A DNA stretch of 64,000 nucleotides. Source: an uncultured Halieaceae bacterium. GTDB taxonomy: Bacteria > Pseudomonadota > Gammaproteobacteria > Pseudomonadales > Halieaceae. The stretch is taken from positions 62,001 through 126,000 of the forward strand of contig CALJFL010000048.1 of assembly GCA_938074135.1 (NCBI GenBank). The letters are read 5' to 3'. Both the position numbers and the translations under genes were made by a program. Positions 8,548 through 18,421 of this stretch are shown in pieces. The notes beneath the pieces were generated by a model. It was not told the origin of the DNA, did not search any database, and worked only from the letters and a program-made list of their open reading frames with translations. How positions within the stretch are numbered: position 1 is the first letter of the stretch; every line of letters starts with the position of its first letter.

Positions 8548-9429
8548 ATGCGCTACAGCCTGCGTCAGCTTGAAGTTTTTCTCGCCACAGCGCATTTTGA
8601 AAACGTCACCCGGGCGGCCGACAGCCTCGCCATGTCCCAATCGGCTGCCAGTGGCTCCTTGCGAGAGTTCGAACAGCAATTTGCCGTGCAACTATTCGAC
8701 CGGCGCGGCAAGCGCCTGCAGTTAAGCGACCTCGGCCGGGAACTGCGTCCCGCCGCCGAGAACCTGCTGGCTCAGGCACGAGCATTCGAGAATGCCCTCG
8801 AGGGCGGGGAGGTTATGGGCCGCCTCAATGTCGGCGCCACCCTGACCATTGGTAATTATCTCGCTGTGGGTATGATTGCCGACTTTCGTGCCCGGTATCC
8901 CGCAGCGGATGTCACCCTTACAGTGGCTAATACGGCAACGATCGCGGAGGCGGTCGCCGACTTTGAGCTGGCGATCGGCCTGGTGGAGGGCGAGTTTGCC
9001 CACCCGGAGCTGGAAACCGTCCATTGGCGCAGCGATGAACTTCAGGTGTTTACCGCCCCCGATCATCCGCTGGCGGGTAGTGTTGTCACCGATGAGCAAT
9101 TGCTCGAGCAAAGCTGGATTGTCAGGGAGCCCGGTTCGGGGACACGACAAACCTTTGAGCGGGCGATGCATGGTATTCTCCCCGACCTCAAGATCACACT
9201 TGAACTCCAGCATACCGAGGCTATCAAGCGCGCTGTGGAGGCCGGCATCGGTATAGGCTGTCTGTCTGCAATCAGCCTTGAAGATGCGTTCCGGCGTGGG
9301 TCATTGGTGCCACTGTCGGTGCCGCAACGTGACTTCCGCCGCCAATTGAATATCATCACTCACCGGAAGCGATATCATGGCGCCGCCTCAAGGCGGTGGC
9401 TGGCACTGTGTCGCGAGGAATGGACCTAG
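8548..9429 (+). CDS. finR: LysR-family transcriptional regulator (FinR-like)
   Basis: The protein is 293 residues with a winged helix-turn-helix at residues 1-60 (RQLEVFLATAHFENVTRAAD, then SQSAASGSLREFE) and a periplasmic-binding-protein-like effector domain from about 90 to the end. AGAGGA precedes the ATG. Divergent placement beside fpr suggests it controls that gene, as FinR does in Pseudomonas. The symbol rests on this synteny plus the family. Confidence 0.75.
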   Translation: MRYSLRQLEVFLATAHFENVTRAADSLAMSQSAASGSLREFEQQFAVQLFDRRGKRLQLSDLGRELRPAAENLLAQARAFENALEGGEVMGRLNVGATLTIGNYLAVGMIADFRARYPAADVTLTVANTATIAEAVADFELAIGLVEGEFAHPELETVHWRSDELQVFTAPDHPLAGSVVTDEQLLEQSWIVREPGSGTRQTFERAMHGILPDLKITLELQHTEAIKRAVEAGIGIGCLSAISLEDAFRRGSLVPLSVPQRDFRRQLNIITHRKRYHGAASRRWLALCREEWT

Positions 9430-9965
9430 GGAGACACCGGTTGCACGACCTTATTGAACCGATAGACCTGGCCCAGCGCGCGCAAGTGCTGGCTAGGACG
9501 GAACACTTTATCGCCCTTGCCGGAGATATTCTGGAGTATTCTTTTTCGCCAGTGCCGGTGGAGTTCGATCTTCGCGGGACCACTGCGGGCATGTTCAAGA
9601 GCTATGGTAAGAAGCACTGGATTCGCTACAACCCCTGGATCTTCGCTAAATACTACGAGGAAAACCTGCGCGACACGGTCCCACATGAGGTGGCCCACTA
9701 TATTATTCACCATCTCTACGGGAATCGGCGGGTGAAGCCGCATGGTCCCGAGTGGCAGGCTTTGATGATGGAGTTTGGGGCGGACCCTGGCGTTACGTTT
9801 AACCTCGACCTTAGCGGTATACCGCAGCGCCGTCAGCGCAGTCATGCCTATCGCTGCGCGTGTCAGGACCACGAAGTGTCAAGTACACGGCACAACCGTG
9901 TTCAGAGAGGTAAAGCCAGTTACCAGTGCCGCAAGTGCCACGGCGACCTGGTCTATATGGGCTAG
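9420..9965 (+). CDS. SprT-family zinc metalloprotease-like protein
   Basis: The zinc-binding HEVAH motif sits in VPHEVAHYIIHHLYG, with a later His in VKPHGPEWQ, and a C-terminal zinc-ribbon (CACQDHE, then CRKCHGD). This is the SprT architecture. The start is uncertain: GTG 9396 and ATG 9420 overlap the LysR gene, while TTG 9441 has AGGGAGA six bases upstream. The product is about 175-190 residues. It probably follows finR in one transcript. It overlaps the convergent DUF748 gene by 4 bp. Confidence 0.85.
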   Translation: MDLGRHRLHDLIEPIDLAQRAQVLARTEHFIALAGDILEYSFSPVPVEFDLRGTTAGMFKSYGKKHWIRYNPWIFAKYYEENLRDTVPHEVAHYIIHHLYGNRRVKPHGPEWQALMMEFGADPGVTFNLDLSGIPQRRQRSHAYRCACQDHEVSSTRHNRVQRGKASYQCRKCHGDLVYMG

Positions 9966-12763
9966 GCGTCCACTGACATTTCGACACCACTGAAACGGTT
10001 GCCATCGGCTGCGGGGTCTGCTTGCTCCAGCACAGCGCGGTCCGCGGGCATTCCCTGCTCGTTGACCAGAAAACGTTTGGCACTCGCGGCGCGCTCATCT
10101 GCCAGCGATTTCAAAGCACTGTCGGGAATCGCCATAGCTGCGATGACAGCGGCCTCCTGTTTGCTGATGGATGGGGGTGCTTCCTCAGTCGGTTCCAGGG
10201 CCTGGTAGCGCTGTTCGATGGCGCTCTCCCAAAGACTATCCTTGCTGTCGATTGCCGTTGTGCTCAGGCCCTGCTCGAGTAATTCCGATTTGAGTTGTTG
10301 CGCTTGCAGGTACTTCAGATCGGCGGTGGGGTGTAGGCGACCGGTGATCACCAGTGTTAGCTCGGGTCGCTGCAGCATGGCATCCAGGAGTGTGACCAGC
10401 TTGGCTTTGGCGTTGTCGTCAGGCTCGATTGCCCCCGATGGAAAAATAACGCTCTGCAGGTCTTCGTCACTGTTGACCAGGCCTGCCAGTAGTGTGAAAG
10501 GCGCCGTTACCGCCTTGGTAATCAGGTTGAGAATAGCGCCAGCGATCACGCCGCCCAGCGAGAATTCAGGATCGTTGACGTCGCCGCTTACCGGCACAGC
10601 CAGATCGATAACGCCGTTGGAGTCGGTCAGCAGAGCCAGCGCCAGGTTTATCGGAAGATCCACCGCCTTTTCGCTTTCAATGCGCTCACCCAGTTTGAGC
10701 TGATCGATGACAATACTGTTATCGCCGTCCAGCCGGTTGTCTTCCAGACCATAGCGTACATTTAGATTGAGAATGCCCCGATCAATCGCGTAGCCAGCAT
10801 AGGTGCCAGAGTATGGGGTCAATCTGGCAAGGTCGACGCCTTCAAAGCTCAGGGCGAGGTCCACCGCTGGGGGTTCGCCAAAGGGGCGTGCATTACCATT
10901 TAGAATGACAGGCGCATAGCCATCCACTGATCCTTTGAGGTCCACTTCCAGTTCGCTGGCTGCGTCGGTACTGAAACCATTAACTTCTCCATTAACCTCA
11001 CCGATAACAGTCTGAAAATTCAGCGGTAGTGATTCGTCCTTGAAGTCGATCTGGCTGTCGGCCAACACTATCTGGGGTATTTCTACCGTCCATGGGTCTG
11101 CCACCGCTTCCTCGGGAGTCTGCTCGGCCTCTGCCTCGGCCAACTCGTCCTGTATAAGTCGCTGGGTGTTGATGGTTCCATCCTCCTTGATGTGCAGGCG
11201 TCCGCTATAACGCTGAAGATGCAACTTCTCGATGCGCACAAGTTGCGCAGGGATATCGACGGACAGGTTTTGCCAGCGCAACTGTTCTATACCCGAAACG
11301 GAGTCCTGCTCTTCACGGATGATCATGGAAAAGTCGGCAATCGCCCCGTTCATCACGGTGGAGACCGGGATAAAGTCAGCCAACTGCAGTTCCCCGCGAT
11401 TATTGGCGCTGCCGCTCTCGATATTTGCGTTCAATACCTGGGGCAGGTTGGGACTGAACAAACTCAGGGGCAGTTCGGTCAGGTCGTAATCAATGGTGCC
11501 CGCGCCCTCTGCCAGGTCGATACTGCCGCCCAGTTGCAGGGTGGCCAGGTCATTTATACGTAAGGCCAATTGAGCCCTGGCGTCACCGGACAGGGGCCAA
11601 CGCAGCCCTTCGACTTCCACGTTGATGGGTGAAACCTGCAGGGTAGGCGGGGCAGTGTATTCGCTGCGCCAGTTGACAGTGCTGTCGCTCATTGCAAACC
11701 GGGCCAGGCTGGCCTGCCACTCGGGCCCGGTACTCGGTGTGCTCGCCTCAGCGTCGCTTTCAAAAGAAGTGGCGAAAAGATCGACGAGGCTAACCTGACT
11801 CTCTTCGCTGAATCCGGATACCGACAATTGGTCTACAGCGAAGGAATTGACCGTTACAGTTGCACTCTGGCTGTCCAGGGCAATGCCCTCAATGGTAGCG
11901 TCGCTGAGTGACAGGGCAGTATCGGGCAGGTTTGAGGGGTCCTTGGGAACAATATCGACGCCACTGAGTGAGGCACTACCATTGCTGACTGAAAAGTTAA
12001 AAGTGTCTTCCCATGACACGCTGTAATCACCGCCCACGGTGAGGCGCCCATTGGTTAACTCCAGCGCCAGCCACGGCTCAAGGAATCGCCAGGCGGTTTG
12101 TAAATGGATATCCGCGACTTCCAGTGTGCCCGAACTGGTGGCGTCGGGAATCGAAACCTCGCCGCGCCAGGTCAAACGCCCGCCTCTCTCGGCGGTCGCG
12201 GTTAGCTGGTAGGGGCGTCCCTCGCGGCGTACTGTCGAGAGTTCGCTGACACTCAATCTCAGGCCGTCCCAGTGTGTGGCATAAGGCTTGGCGCGGTCTT
12301 CATCGGTAACTTCGATGCGCCGTGCACTAAAATCCAGTTGATTGATGGTAAGCCCTGGCACTTCCGTGGACTCGTCTTGCACGGGTGCGTCGTCTGTGGC
12401 GGGTAGCATGTCCGAGAAGTTGAATGCCCCGCCAGGCAGGCGTCGAACGTGAATGTACAGTTCTTCGACCGCAAACGCATCGAGCACCCAGCCAGCCTGC
12501 CACAAGCCCGCCAGGGACAGGTTGACCTCGGCTCGTTGCAGGGCAGCGAAGGTATCCCCATCGGGCTCCAGCAGGCGGGCTCGCCTGACTTCCAGCGCCA
12601 TGGTGAAGGGGTTGTACAGGATGATCTCTGTTTTCAGCGTGCGATTGAGTTGCTCCTGAACCAGGCGTGGTGCTAACAGGTTCAGCGCTGGCAATACAAT
12701 AAAGAGGGAAATTGCCACGTAGGAAACGTAGATGAGACCGGAGACTTTGATGAGGCGTAGCAA
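9962..12763 (-). CDS. DUF748 / AsmA-like large envelope protein
   Basis: This 933-residue protein has one N-terminal membrane segment (about residues 8-32) followed by long beta-rich, low-cysteine sequence with repeated SLSDATIEGIAL-like strands. That is characteristic of DUF748/AsmA-like proteins, thought to bridge inner and outer membranes. The last ~200 residues contain a glycine-rich hydrophobic stretch (GGVIAGAILNLITKAVTAPF) and a charged helical tail. Lipid transport or envelope maintenance is an inference from the superfamily. The gene is probably monocistronic. Confidence 0.8.
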   Translation of the reverse strand: MLRLIKVSGLIYVSYVAISLFIVLPALNLLAPRLVQEQLNRTLKTEIILYNPFTMALEVRRARLLEPDGDTFAALQRAEVNLSLAGLWQAGWVLDAFAVEELYIHVRRLPGGAFNFSDMLPATDDAPVQDESTEVPGLTINQLDFSARRIEVTDEDRAKPYATHWDGLRLSVSELSTVRREGRPYQLTATAERGGRLTWRGEVSIPDATSSGTLEVADIHLQTAWRFLEPWLALELTNGRLTVGGDYSVSWEDTFNFSVSNGSASLSGVDIVPKDPSNLPDTALSLSDATIEGIALDSQSATVTVNSFAVDQLSVSGFSEESQVSLVDLFATSFESDAEASTPSTGPEWQASLARFAMSDSTVNWRSEYTAPPTLQVSPINVEVEGLRWPLSGDARAQLALRINDLATLQLGGSIDLAEGAGTIDYDLTELPLSLFSPNLPQVLNANIESGSANNRGELQLADFIPVSTVMNGAIADFSMIIREEQDSVSGIEQLRWQNLSVDIPAQLVRIEKLHLQRYSGRLHIKEDGTINTQRLIQDELAEAEAEQTPEEAVADPWTVEIPQIVLADSQIDFKDESLPLNFQTVIGEVNGEVNGFSTDAASELEVDLKGSVDGYAPVILNGNARPFGEPPAVDLALSFEGVDLARLTPYSGTYAGYAIDRGILNLNVRYGLEDNRLDGDNSIVIDQLKLGERIESEKAVDLPINLALALLTDSNGVIDLAVPVSGDVNDPEFSLGGVIAGAILNLITKAVTAPFTLLAGLVNSDEDLQSVIFPSGAIEPDDNAKAKLVTLLDAMLQRPELTLVITGRLHPTADLKYLQAQQLKSELLEQGLSTTAIDSKDSLWESAIEQRYQALEPTEEAPPSISKQEAAVIAAMAIPDSALKSLADERAASAKRFLVNEQGMPADRAVLEQADPAADGNRFSGVEMSVDA

Positions 12764-12847
12764 GCGATTGTTATCCGTTTATTGAGCTAGCCTGAACTAT
12801 AGTCAAATATTCCTGAGCCTGCGCCCCAAATTGGTTGAAAATCGAGT

Positions 12848-13849
12848 CTAAAGGCCTTTTCTATAGGTATATGGCGTGACGCCTGTCCAACCCTTGAAGG
12901 CGCGGATGAATGCGCTGGATTCCGAGAAGCCCGAGCGGTAGGCGATCTCCTCGATACTTACCCCTTGTTTGCCCAGTAAGTGCAGTGCCGTATCCCGGCG
13001 CAGCTGGTTTTTGATTTCCTTGAACGTGATGCCCTCGCCAGACAGGCGCCGCCTCAGTGTCTGGGGGTGTACGTCGAGCGCCTGCGCGACCTCTTTAAGT
13101 TCCGGCATATCAACCAGGTTGTGGCGTATCTTTTCGCGCACCTGGGTCGTCCAGCTATTACTGGCAAAGTCCTGGGTCAGCATCATCAGTACGGGGTGGC
13201 GGAGGTAGTGGCGCAGGGACTGCTCGGTCTGCAGGACAGGCTTTTCCAGCATGGATTTCGATATTACCAGCTCTGAATGGGGTTGCTCGAATGCGATTGG
13301 GTTGCCCCTGAACATGTGTCGGTAATCTCTTGGTTGCGCAGCGGCAGGGTAGGACAGGTTGACCACCTGCAACGCGATATGTTCTTGCACCAGCCAGCTG
13401 GCGAAGCGGTGGCAATTGAACAACATCAGTTCCGACATATAAGGCGGGGGTGACTGCTCCCCGTCAGCCTCGACAAGTCTTATGCTGGCGGTCTTGTCGT
13501 CGACCAGCAGATATGGCTGTACGCCAAAACCAAAAAGCTGGAAGAATCGGCAGTGCCGGGCCAGCGCCTGGCCCAGGGTTTCACAGTTGACCACCGCATG
13601 GCACATCATCGACCAGCTGCCGATGGGCATGGGGCGTAGGGTGTATCCCAGAGCCTCGTCGTCCATCGCTAACATGGTAGATACTTGCAAGTCGGCGAAG
13701 CGCTCGATGGATATGCGCGCGTCGGCTTCCTGCAGCAGGCGAGGAGAGATGCGATTCTGGCGCAACAGGCTGATCGGGTTGATGCCGCGACGCACAGTGT
13801 GTTTGAGCACTGCCCCAACGAAATATACTGATATAGAAAGGTCGCGCAT
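12848..13849 (-). CDS. AraC-family transcriptional regulator (arabinose-binding-domain type)
   Basis: The 333-residue protein has an N-terminal ligand-binding domain of the kind annotated Arabinose_bd (GINPISLLRQNRISPRLL start) and a C-terminal pair of helix-turn-helix motifs (LKEVAQALDVHPQTLRRRL, and SIEEIAYRSGFSESSAFIRAFKGWTG). This family commonly controls lipid or sterol metabolism genes. It is only 5 bp downstream of a diguanylate cyclase gene on the same strand, so they are probably co-transcribed. The target is unknown. Confidence 0.9.
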   Translation of the reverse strand: MRDLSISVYFVGAVLKHTVRRGINPISLLRQNRISPRLLQEADARISIERFADLQVSTMLAMDDEALGYTLRPMPIGSWSMMCHAVVNCETLGQALARHCRFFQLFGFGVQPYLLVDDKTASIRLVEADGEQSPPPYMSELMLFNCHRFASWLVQEHIALQVVNLSYPAAAQPRDYRHMFRGNPIAFEQPHSELVISKSMLEKPVLQTEQSLRHYLRHPVLMMLTQDFASNSWTTQVREKIRHNLVDMPELKEVAQALDVHPQTLRRRLSGEGITFKEIKNQLRRDTALHLLGKQGVSIEEIAYRSGFSESSAFIRAFKGWTGVTPYTYRKGL

Positions 13850-13854
13850 TGGCC

Positions 13855-15027
13855 TTAGCTTTGGTTACTACCGGCGCTCATCTGAACTGGCTTGTGCTCA
13901 ACTGAGGCGACCCGGTTGCGGCCTCCACGCTTGGCCAGGTACATGGCGCGATCAGCCTCTTGATACAACTCGTCCAGGTCAGCTTGCCCCCGGGCACAGG
14001 CAACGCCAAGGCTGGCGGTGACCTGAATGCGCTGCTGGTCTACCAGCAGCGGAAATTCACCGATTGAAACGCGGATGCGCTCGGCCAGGGATTTCGCCGC
14101 GGCCAGATCGGTGTTGGGCAGCACCAGTAGAAATTCCTCGCCCCCGGTGCGCGCGACCACGTCACTGGAGCGGCACATGCGGCCCAGTATCCGGGCCACC
14201 AGTTGGATGACGTGATCGCCCGTATCGTGGCCAAAGCTGTCATTGACCTGCTTGAAGTGATCGATATCTACCATGATCGCCGAGGTGGTATAACCGTGTC
14301 GCTCCGCCGCCGCCAGGCTGACATGTAATGCATCCCCCAAACCTCTTCGGTTGAGCAGCCGAGTTAGCGGGTCCTCTGTGGCCAGATGAGACAAATGCTG
14401 CTGATATTCGATCAGTACGCTGGCGAGGAAGCCAATGGCCACCAGTGTGTAGGCCGAGCTGTGTATGCCGAAGGCGATGGTCTGCGCCTGCAGGACGTTG
14501 CCCCCAAGAGCAGCCTGATAGGCCGCAAAGGGCATACCAATCATCATGATGCCGCCGGCAAATGCGATGATGCCATCACCGATATTCCGATAGCGCCAGG
14601 TACGCCAGGCGCACAGCAATCCGGCGCAGCCGAAGAACAGACCGCTGGCCAGGGTCTGCACCAGGAACATCTGTTCCCCGGGCAGAAAGAAGACGCTGAG
14701 ACTGGCGATCAGGCACAGGAAACCGACGGTGTAGCGTCCGCGTATCTGCTGGGCACGTTGGCCGCAGGCCAGGAACAGGATGAAGCTGTTGATGATGGCG
14801 GCCACCGAGGGCACATCGATACCGACTGGCGCTGTTGATCCCTGCTGCAGGGTGAATGCTATCCAGCCCAGAAGCGCAGCCATAAAATACACGGTAAACA
14901 GGCCCAGGCCCGCTGGAGGGTTGCTGGAGTCGCTCAAAAAGTAGACCACCAACATCTGGGCGCAGGTCAGCGACAGGATCAATCCGTAGTGCATTACTGC
15001 CCAGCTTTCCGGGAGAATCTGTTCCAT
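13855..15027 (-). CDS. Membrane-bound diguanylate cyclase (GGDEF)
   Basis: This 390-residue protein has about six or seven hydrophobic helices in residues 10-200 and a GGDEF domain after DPLTRLLNRRGL. The active site reads GGEEF and an inhibitory RxxD site (RSSD) lies five residues before it, so it should make c-di-GMP and be product-inhibited. No EAL or PAS domain is seen. The membrane part resembles no sensor I can name. It is divergent from the acyl-CoA dehydrogenase operon. Confidence 0.92.
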   Translation of the reverse strand: MEQILPESWAVMHYGLILSLTCAQMLVVYFLSDSSNPPAGLGLFTVYFMAALLGWIAFTLQQGSTAPVGIDVPSVAAIINSFILFLACGQRAQQIRGRYTVGFLCLIASLSVFFLPGEQMFLVQTLASGLFFGCAGLLCAWRTWRYRNIGDGIIAFAGGIMMIGMPFAAYQAALGGNVLQAQTIAFGIHSSAYTLVAIGFLASVLIEYQQHLSHLATEDPLTRLLNRRGLGDALHVSLAAAERHGYTTSAIMVDIDHFKQVNDSFGHDTGDHVIQLVARILGRMCRSSDVVARTGGEEFLLVLPNTDLAAAKSLAERIRVSIGEFPLLVDQQRIQVTASLGVACARGQADLDELYQEADRAMYLAKRGGRNRVASVEHKPVQMSAGSNQS

Positions 15028-15097
15028 GTTTTTTAAGTCAGCATCCCTGTTGTTTGTTGGTAGTTTAGGTCAATAAATTTGTCGGGGCAGGTCATTG

Positions 15098-15125
15098 TTG
15101 CACTTTTGGCCGCTCCCCATACTGT
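15098..15125 (+). promoter_or_regulatory. Possible sigma70 promoter for the acyl-CoA dehydrogenase operon
   Basis: TTGCAC (15098-15103) and TACTGT (15120-15125) are separated by 16 bp, giving a start near 15132, about 30 bases before the ATG. The -10 element is weak, so this is tentative. Confidence 0.3.
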
Positions 15126-15163
15126 GGCGACGTAGTCACGTCCTTTCAATGGAGACCCATCCC

Positions 15164-16339
15164 ATGCTTCAGCGCAATTTTACCGAAGAGCAAGTCATGT
15201 TTCGCGAGGCCTATCGCAAGTTTCTTGCAGCCGAGATTGTGCCACATATGGAGGAGTGGCGTGAGGCCGGGATCGTTGATCGCTCTGCCTTCAGCAAGGC
15301 CGGTGCACAGGGTTTCCTGATGATCTGGCCTGATGAAAAGTATGGCGGTATGGGCGACGACGACTTCCGATTCGAGCAGGTTATTATGGAAGAGTGCGCC
15401 TACGCTCGTGTCGGAGACTGGTACAACACACTTCATAGCCGGCTGGTCGGACCCTACCTGACTCGCTTTGGTAGTGAAGAGCAATGCCAGCGTTTTCTTC
15501 CCGGTTGCGTCAGTGGCGAAACCATCCTGGCTATAGCGATGACAGAACCCGATGCTGGCAGCGATCTGGCGGGCATGCGCACAACCGCTGTTGAGCAGGA
15601 TGATCACTGGCTGCTCAGTGGCTCCAAGACCTACATCTCCAATGGTATCAATGCTGACCTGGTAGTCGTCGCCGCCAAAACCGACCCTGAAAACAACCCG
15701 CACGCCATGACGTTGTTTCTCGTTGAGCGTGGCATGGAAGGGTTTGAGCGCGGTCGTAATCTCAAGAAAATGGGTTTGAAGGGGCAAGATACCGCCGAGT
15801 TGTTCTTTAACGACGTCAAGGTACCCAAGGCCAATGTGCTGGGTGAGCCGGGCAAGGGCTTCATTTACCTGATGGAAGGGCTTGCCGAGGAGCGACTTAT
15901 CGGCGCCTGTGGTTACCTGGCGGCGGGGCAGTTATCCTGGGATCTGACCGCCGAGTTTGTCAGGGAGCGCAAGGCCTTTGGTAAGCCGGTCGCGCATTTT
16001 CAGAATACCCAGTTCAAACTGGCCGAGTTGCGCACCAAGCTTGATATAGCCCAGACCTACGTCGACCAGTGTGTGGTAGCCTTCAGCGCTGGCCAGCTGA
16101 CGGCTGTCGATGCTGCCAAAGCCAAGCTTGTAACCAGCGAATTACAGCTGGAAGTGGCGGATGCAGGTGTACAATTGCACGGCGGCGCTGGCTTTATGGA
16201 CGAGTACCCGATAAGTCGTCAGTTCACCGACGCCAAGATTTCGCCGATTTATGCCGGTACCTCAGAGGTGATGAAAATTATCATCAGCCGCGATTGCCTG
16301 TCAGATGATTATCAGGCGTTCAATACCCGCAACTTTTAA
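15164..16339 (+). CDS. Acyl-CoA dehydrogenase
   Basis: The start at 15164 has GGAG nine bases upstream; ATGs further left lack protein-like sequence. The 391-residue product carries the family signatures AMTEPDAGSDLAG and QLHGGAGFMDEYPISRQF. The C-terminal loop reads YAGTSEVMK rather than YEGTS, so the catalytic Glu is probably the helix-G one in GLAEERL, as in long-chain and isovaleryl-type enzymes. It oxidises acyl-CoA to 2-enoyl-CoA and passes electrons to ETF. It is the first gene of an operon with the CoA transferase and crotonase genes. Confidence 0.93.
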   Translation: MLQRNFTEEQVMFREAYRKFLAAEIVPHMEEWREAGIVDRSAFSKAGAQGFLMIWPDEKYGGMGDDDFRFEQVIMEECAYARVGDWYNTLHSRLVGPYLTRFGSEEQCQRFLPGCVSGETILAIAMTEPDAGSDLAGMRTTAVEQDDHWLLSGSKTYISNGINADLVVVAAKTDPENNPHAMTLFLVERGMEGFERGRNLKKMGLKGQDTAELFFNDVKVPKANVLGEPGKGFIYLMEGLAEERLIGACGYLAAGQLSWDLTAEFVRERKAFGKPVAHFQNTQFKLAELRTKLDIAQTYVDQCVVAFSAGQLTAVDAAKAKLVTSELQLEVADAGVQLHGGAGFMDEYPISRQFTDAKISPIYAGTSEVMKIIISRDCLSDDYQAFNTRNF

Positions 16340-16372
16340 ACAGTGCGGCAACACAGCAACAGGAGTAGCCAG

Positions 16373-17506
16373 ATGGGCCCACTTAATGGATACACAGTAA
16401 TCGAATTGGCCGGAATCGGTCCTGCCCCCATGGGCGGAATGATACTGGCCGATATGGGTGCGGAGGTCATACGTATAGACCGTATCGGCGGCGCGGACCC
16501 GAAGTTGACCGAAAGGGTCAGCGGTCGGGGCAAGAAGTCTGTGATTCTTAACCTCAAGGATCCAGCCGGTGTAGAAACACTGCTCAGAATGGTCGAGAAC
16601 GCCGACGTTGTTATAGACCCTTATCGCCCCGGTGTATGCGAGAAGCTTGGTGTGGGTCCCGAGGAATGTCTGGCTCGCAATCCGCGCATTGTCTTTGCCC
16701 GCATGACCGGCTGGGGGCAGGAAGGCCCCCTCGCCCAGGCGGCGGGTCATGATATTAACTATATATCTATCACCGGTGCCTTATTTGCCACCGGGCGCAA
16801 AGGCCAGAAGCCGGTGCCGCCGCTGAATCTTGTCGGTGATATGGGTGGTGGTGGCATGTTGCTGGTTAACGGCGTATTGGCCGCGCTACTTGAAACCGCA
16901 AATTCTGGGCAGGGTCAGGTGATTGATGCAGCCATGGTCGACGGTGCAGCCCAGTTGATGTGGATGTTCCATGGCTTCGATTCTATGGGTCTGTGGAACG
17001 CCGAGGAACGCGGATCGAATATGCTTGATGGCGGTGCACATTTTTACGATACCTATGAGTGTGCCGATGGTGAATTTGTATCCATAGGATCTATAGAGCC
17101 ACAGTTCTACGCGCTATTGAAAGAATTGGGCGGGCTGTCGGAGGAGGATTTCGGCGACCAGAATAACCAGGCCAACTGGCCTGCGATGAGCGAGCAGTTG
17201 GCGGGTATTTTTAAACAAAAAACCCAGGCGCAGTGGTGCGAAATCATGGAGGGAACCGACGTCTGCTTTGCTCCCGTGCTGCGTTTTACCGAGGCCCCGA
17301 AGCACCCTGCCAACGTCGCGCGCAAGACCTATGTAGAGGTTGACGGCGTGGTGCAGCCCTCGCCCGCGCCGCGTTTCAGTCGCACGCCTTCAGAGATTGC
17401 CCACGGTCCCCACGGGGGTGGCGAGGACACCGAGTCGACGCTTGCGGCCATGGGGTTCGCTGAGCAGGAAATTGCCACACTTAAAGCGAATGGCAGCATT
17501 GCCTGA
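16373..17506 (+). CDS. CaiB/BaiF-type CoA transferase, alpha-methylacyl-CoA racemase-like
   Basis: AGGAG seven bases upstream supports the ATG at 16373. The 377-residue protein has the AMACR-type N-terminus VIELAGIGPAPMGGMILADMGAEVIRIDR in form, the base candidates His in AGHDINYISITGAL and Asp in GDMGGGGM, and the family's fold length. It most likely epimerises 2-methylacyl-CoA thioesters so that branched or isoprenoid chains can enter beta-oxidation. CoA transfer is the alternative. It sits between dehydrogenase and crotonase genes with short gaps. Confidence 0.88.
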   Translation: MGPLNGYTVIELAGIGPAPMGGMILADMGAEVIRIDRIGGADPKLTERVSGRGKKSVILNLKDPAGVETLLRMVENADVVIDPYRPGVCEKLGVGPEECLARNPRIVFARMTGWGQEGPLAQAAGHDINYISITGALFATGRKGQKPVPPLNLVGDMGGGGMLLVNGVLAALLETANSGQGQVIDAAMVDGAAQLMWMFHGFDSMGLWNAEERGSNMLDGGAHFYDTYECADGEFVSIGSIEPQFYALLKELGGLSEEDFGDQNNQANWPAMSEQLAGIFKQKTQAQWCEIMEGTDVCFAPVLRFTEAPKHPANVARKTYVEVDGVVQPSPAPRFSRTPSEIAHGPHGGGEDTESTLAAMGFAEQEIATLKANGSIA

Positions 17507-17530
17507 ACTGTAATTTGAGAGGAGGCAGCA

Positions 17531-18325
17531 ATGAGTAGTTACCAGACCATCGAAATCGAACGCACCGGAAATGTGGCGTTGGTCACCCTGAACCGCCCCG
17601 GTAGCCTGAACGCTTTCGATACCAGTATGCGGCGTGAGTTCGTCAAGGCAGCCCGTGAAGTCAATAATGACGAGACCATACGCGTGGTCGTGCTTACCGG
17701 TGCTGGTCGCGGTTTCAGCGCCGGTGCAGATCTGGCTGAGAAAGTATCTGCTGAGGACGCTACCGGCCAGGCTACGGAGGACTATCTTAATGCTGACTAC
17801 AAGCCAGGCCTGCTGGCGATAAGGGATGCCAAGAAGCCGTGGATCAGCGCCGTCAACGGACCTGCTGCTGGCATAGGCAGCGCCTATGCCATGGCCTGCG
17901 ATATGGTGGTCATGGCCGACGATGCTTATTTTTACCAGGCCTTCGCGGCGATTGGCCTGATTCCTGACGGTGGCGCAACCTGGCACCTGGCCCGTATTCT
18001 CGGCCGACAGCGGGCTTATGAAATGATAGTTTCTGGCGAAAAAATACGCGCGGAGCGCTGCCTCGAGCTGGGGCTTTGCAATCGCGTGGTGCCTGCGGGG
18101 GAGCTCGTGGAGCAGGCCATCGTGCAGGCTGAGACCCTGGCAGCCAAGGCGCCACTGGCGTTGCGTTACGCCAAAGAGTCGCTGAATTTTGCGCTGGAGC
18201 ACCCCCTGGGCGAGGTGATTAGCAACGAGGCCCGATTGCAGCATATCTGTATCGAAAGTGAAGATGCCAAGGAAGGTATTTTCGCTTTCATGGGTAAGCG
18301 CGACCCGGTTTGGAAAGGCCAGTAA
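17531..18325 (+). CDS. Enoyl-CoA hydratase/isomerase family protein (PaaG-like crotonase)
   Basis: This is a 264-residue crotonase with oxyanion-hole segments FSAGADLAEKV and NGPAAGIGSAYAMACD. The hydratase glutamates are not in place; instead an Asp occurs in IGLIPDGGATWHL, as in PaaG-type isomerases, so double-bond isomerisation is more likely than hydration. GAGGAGG precedes the ATG. It is the third gene of the dehydrogenase-racemase-crotonase unit. Confidence 0.88.
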   Translation: MSSYQTIEIERTGNVALVTLNRPGSLNAFDTSMRREFVKAAREVNNDETIRVVVLTGAGRGFSAGADLAEKVSAEDATGQATEDYLNADYKPGLLAIRDAKKPWISAVNGPAAGIGSAYAMACDMVVMADDAYFYQAFAAIGLIPDGGATWHLARILGRQRAYEMIVSGEKIRAERCLELGLCNRVVPAGELVEQAIVQAETLAAKAPLALRYAKESLNFALEHPLGEVISNEARLQHICIESEDAKEGIFAFMGKRDPVWKGQ

Positions 18326-18421
18326 TAGGCTCTTACTCAGCTGCGCATTCAGGCTACCGGCTGTGCGAGCCCTGCAGGAGCGGGTATAGTGTCGCGCTGA
18401 ATCATTAGCCCCGGCGTAGCC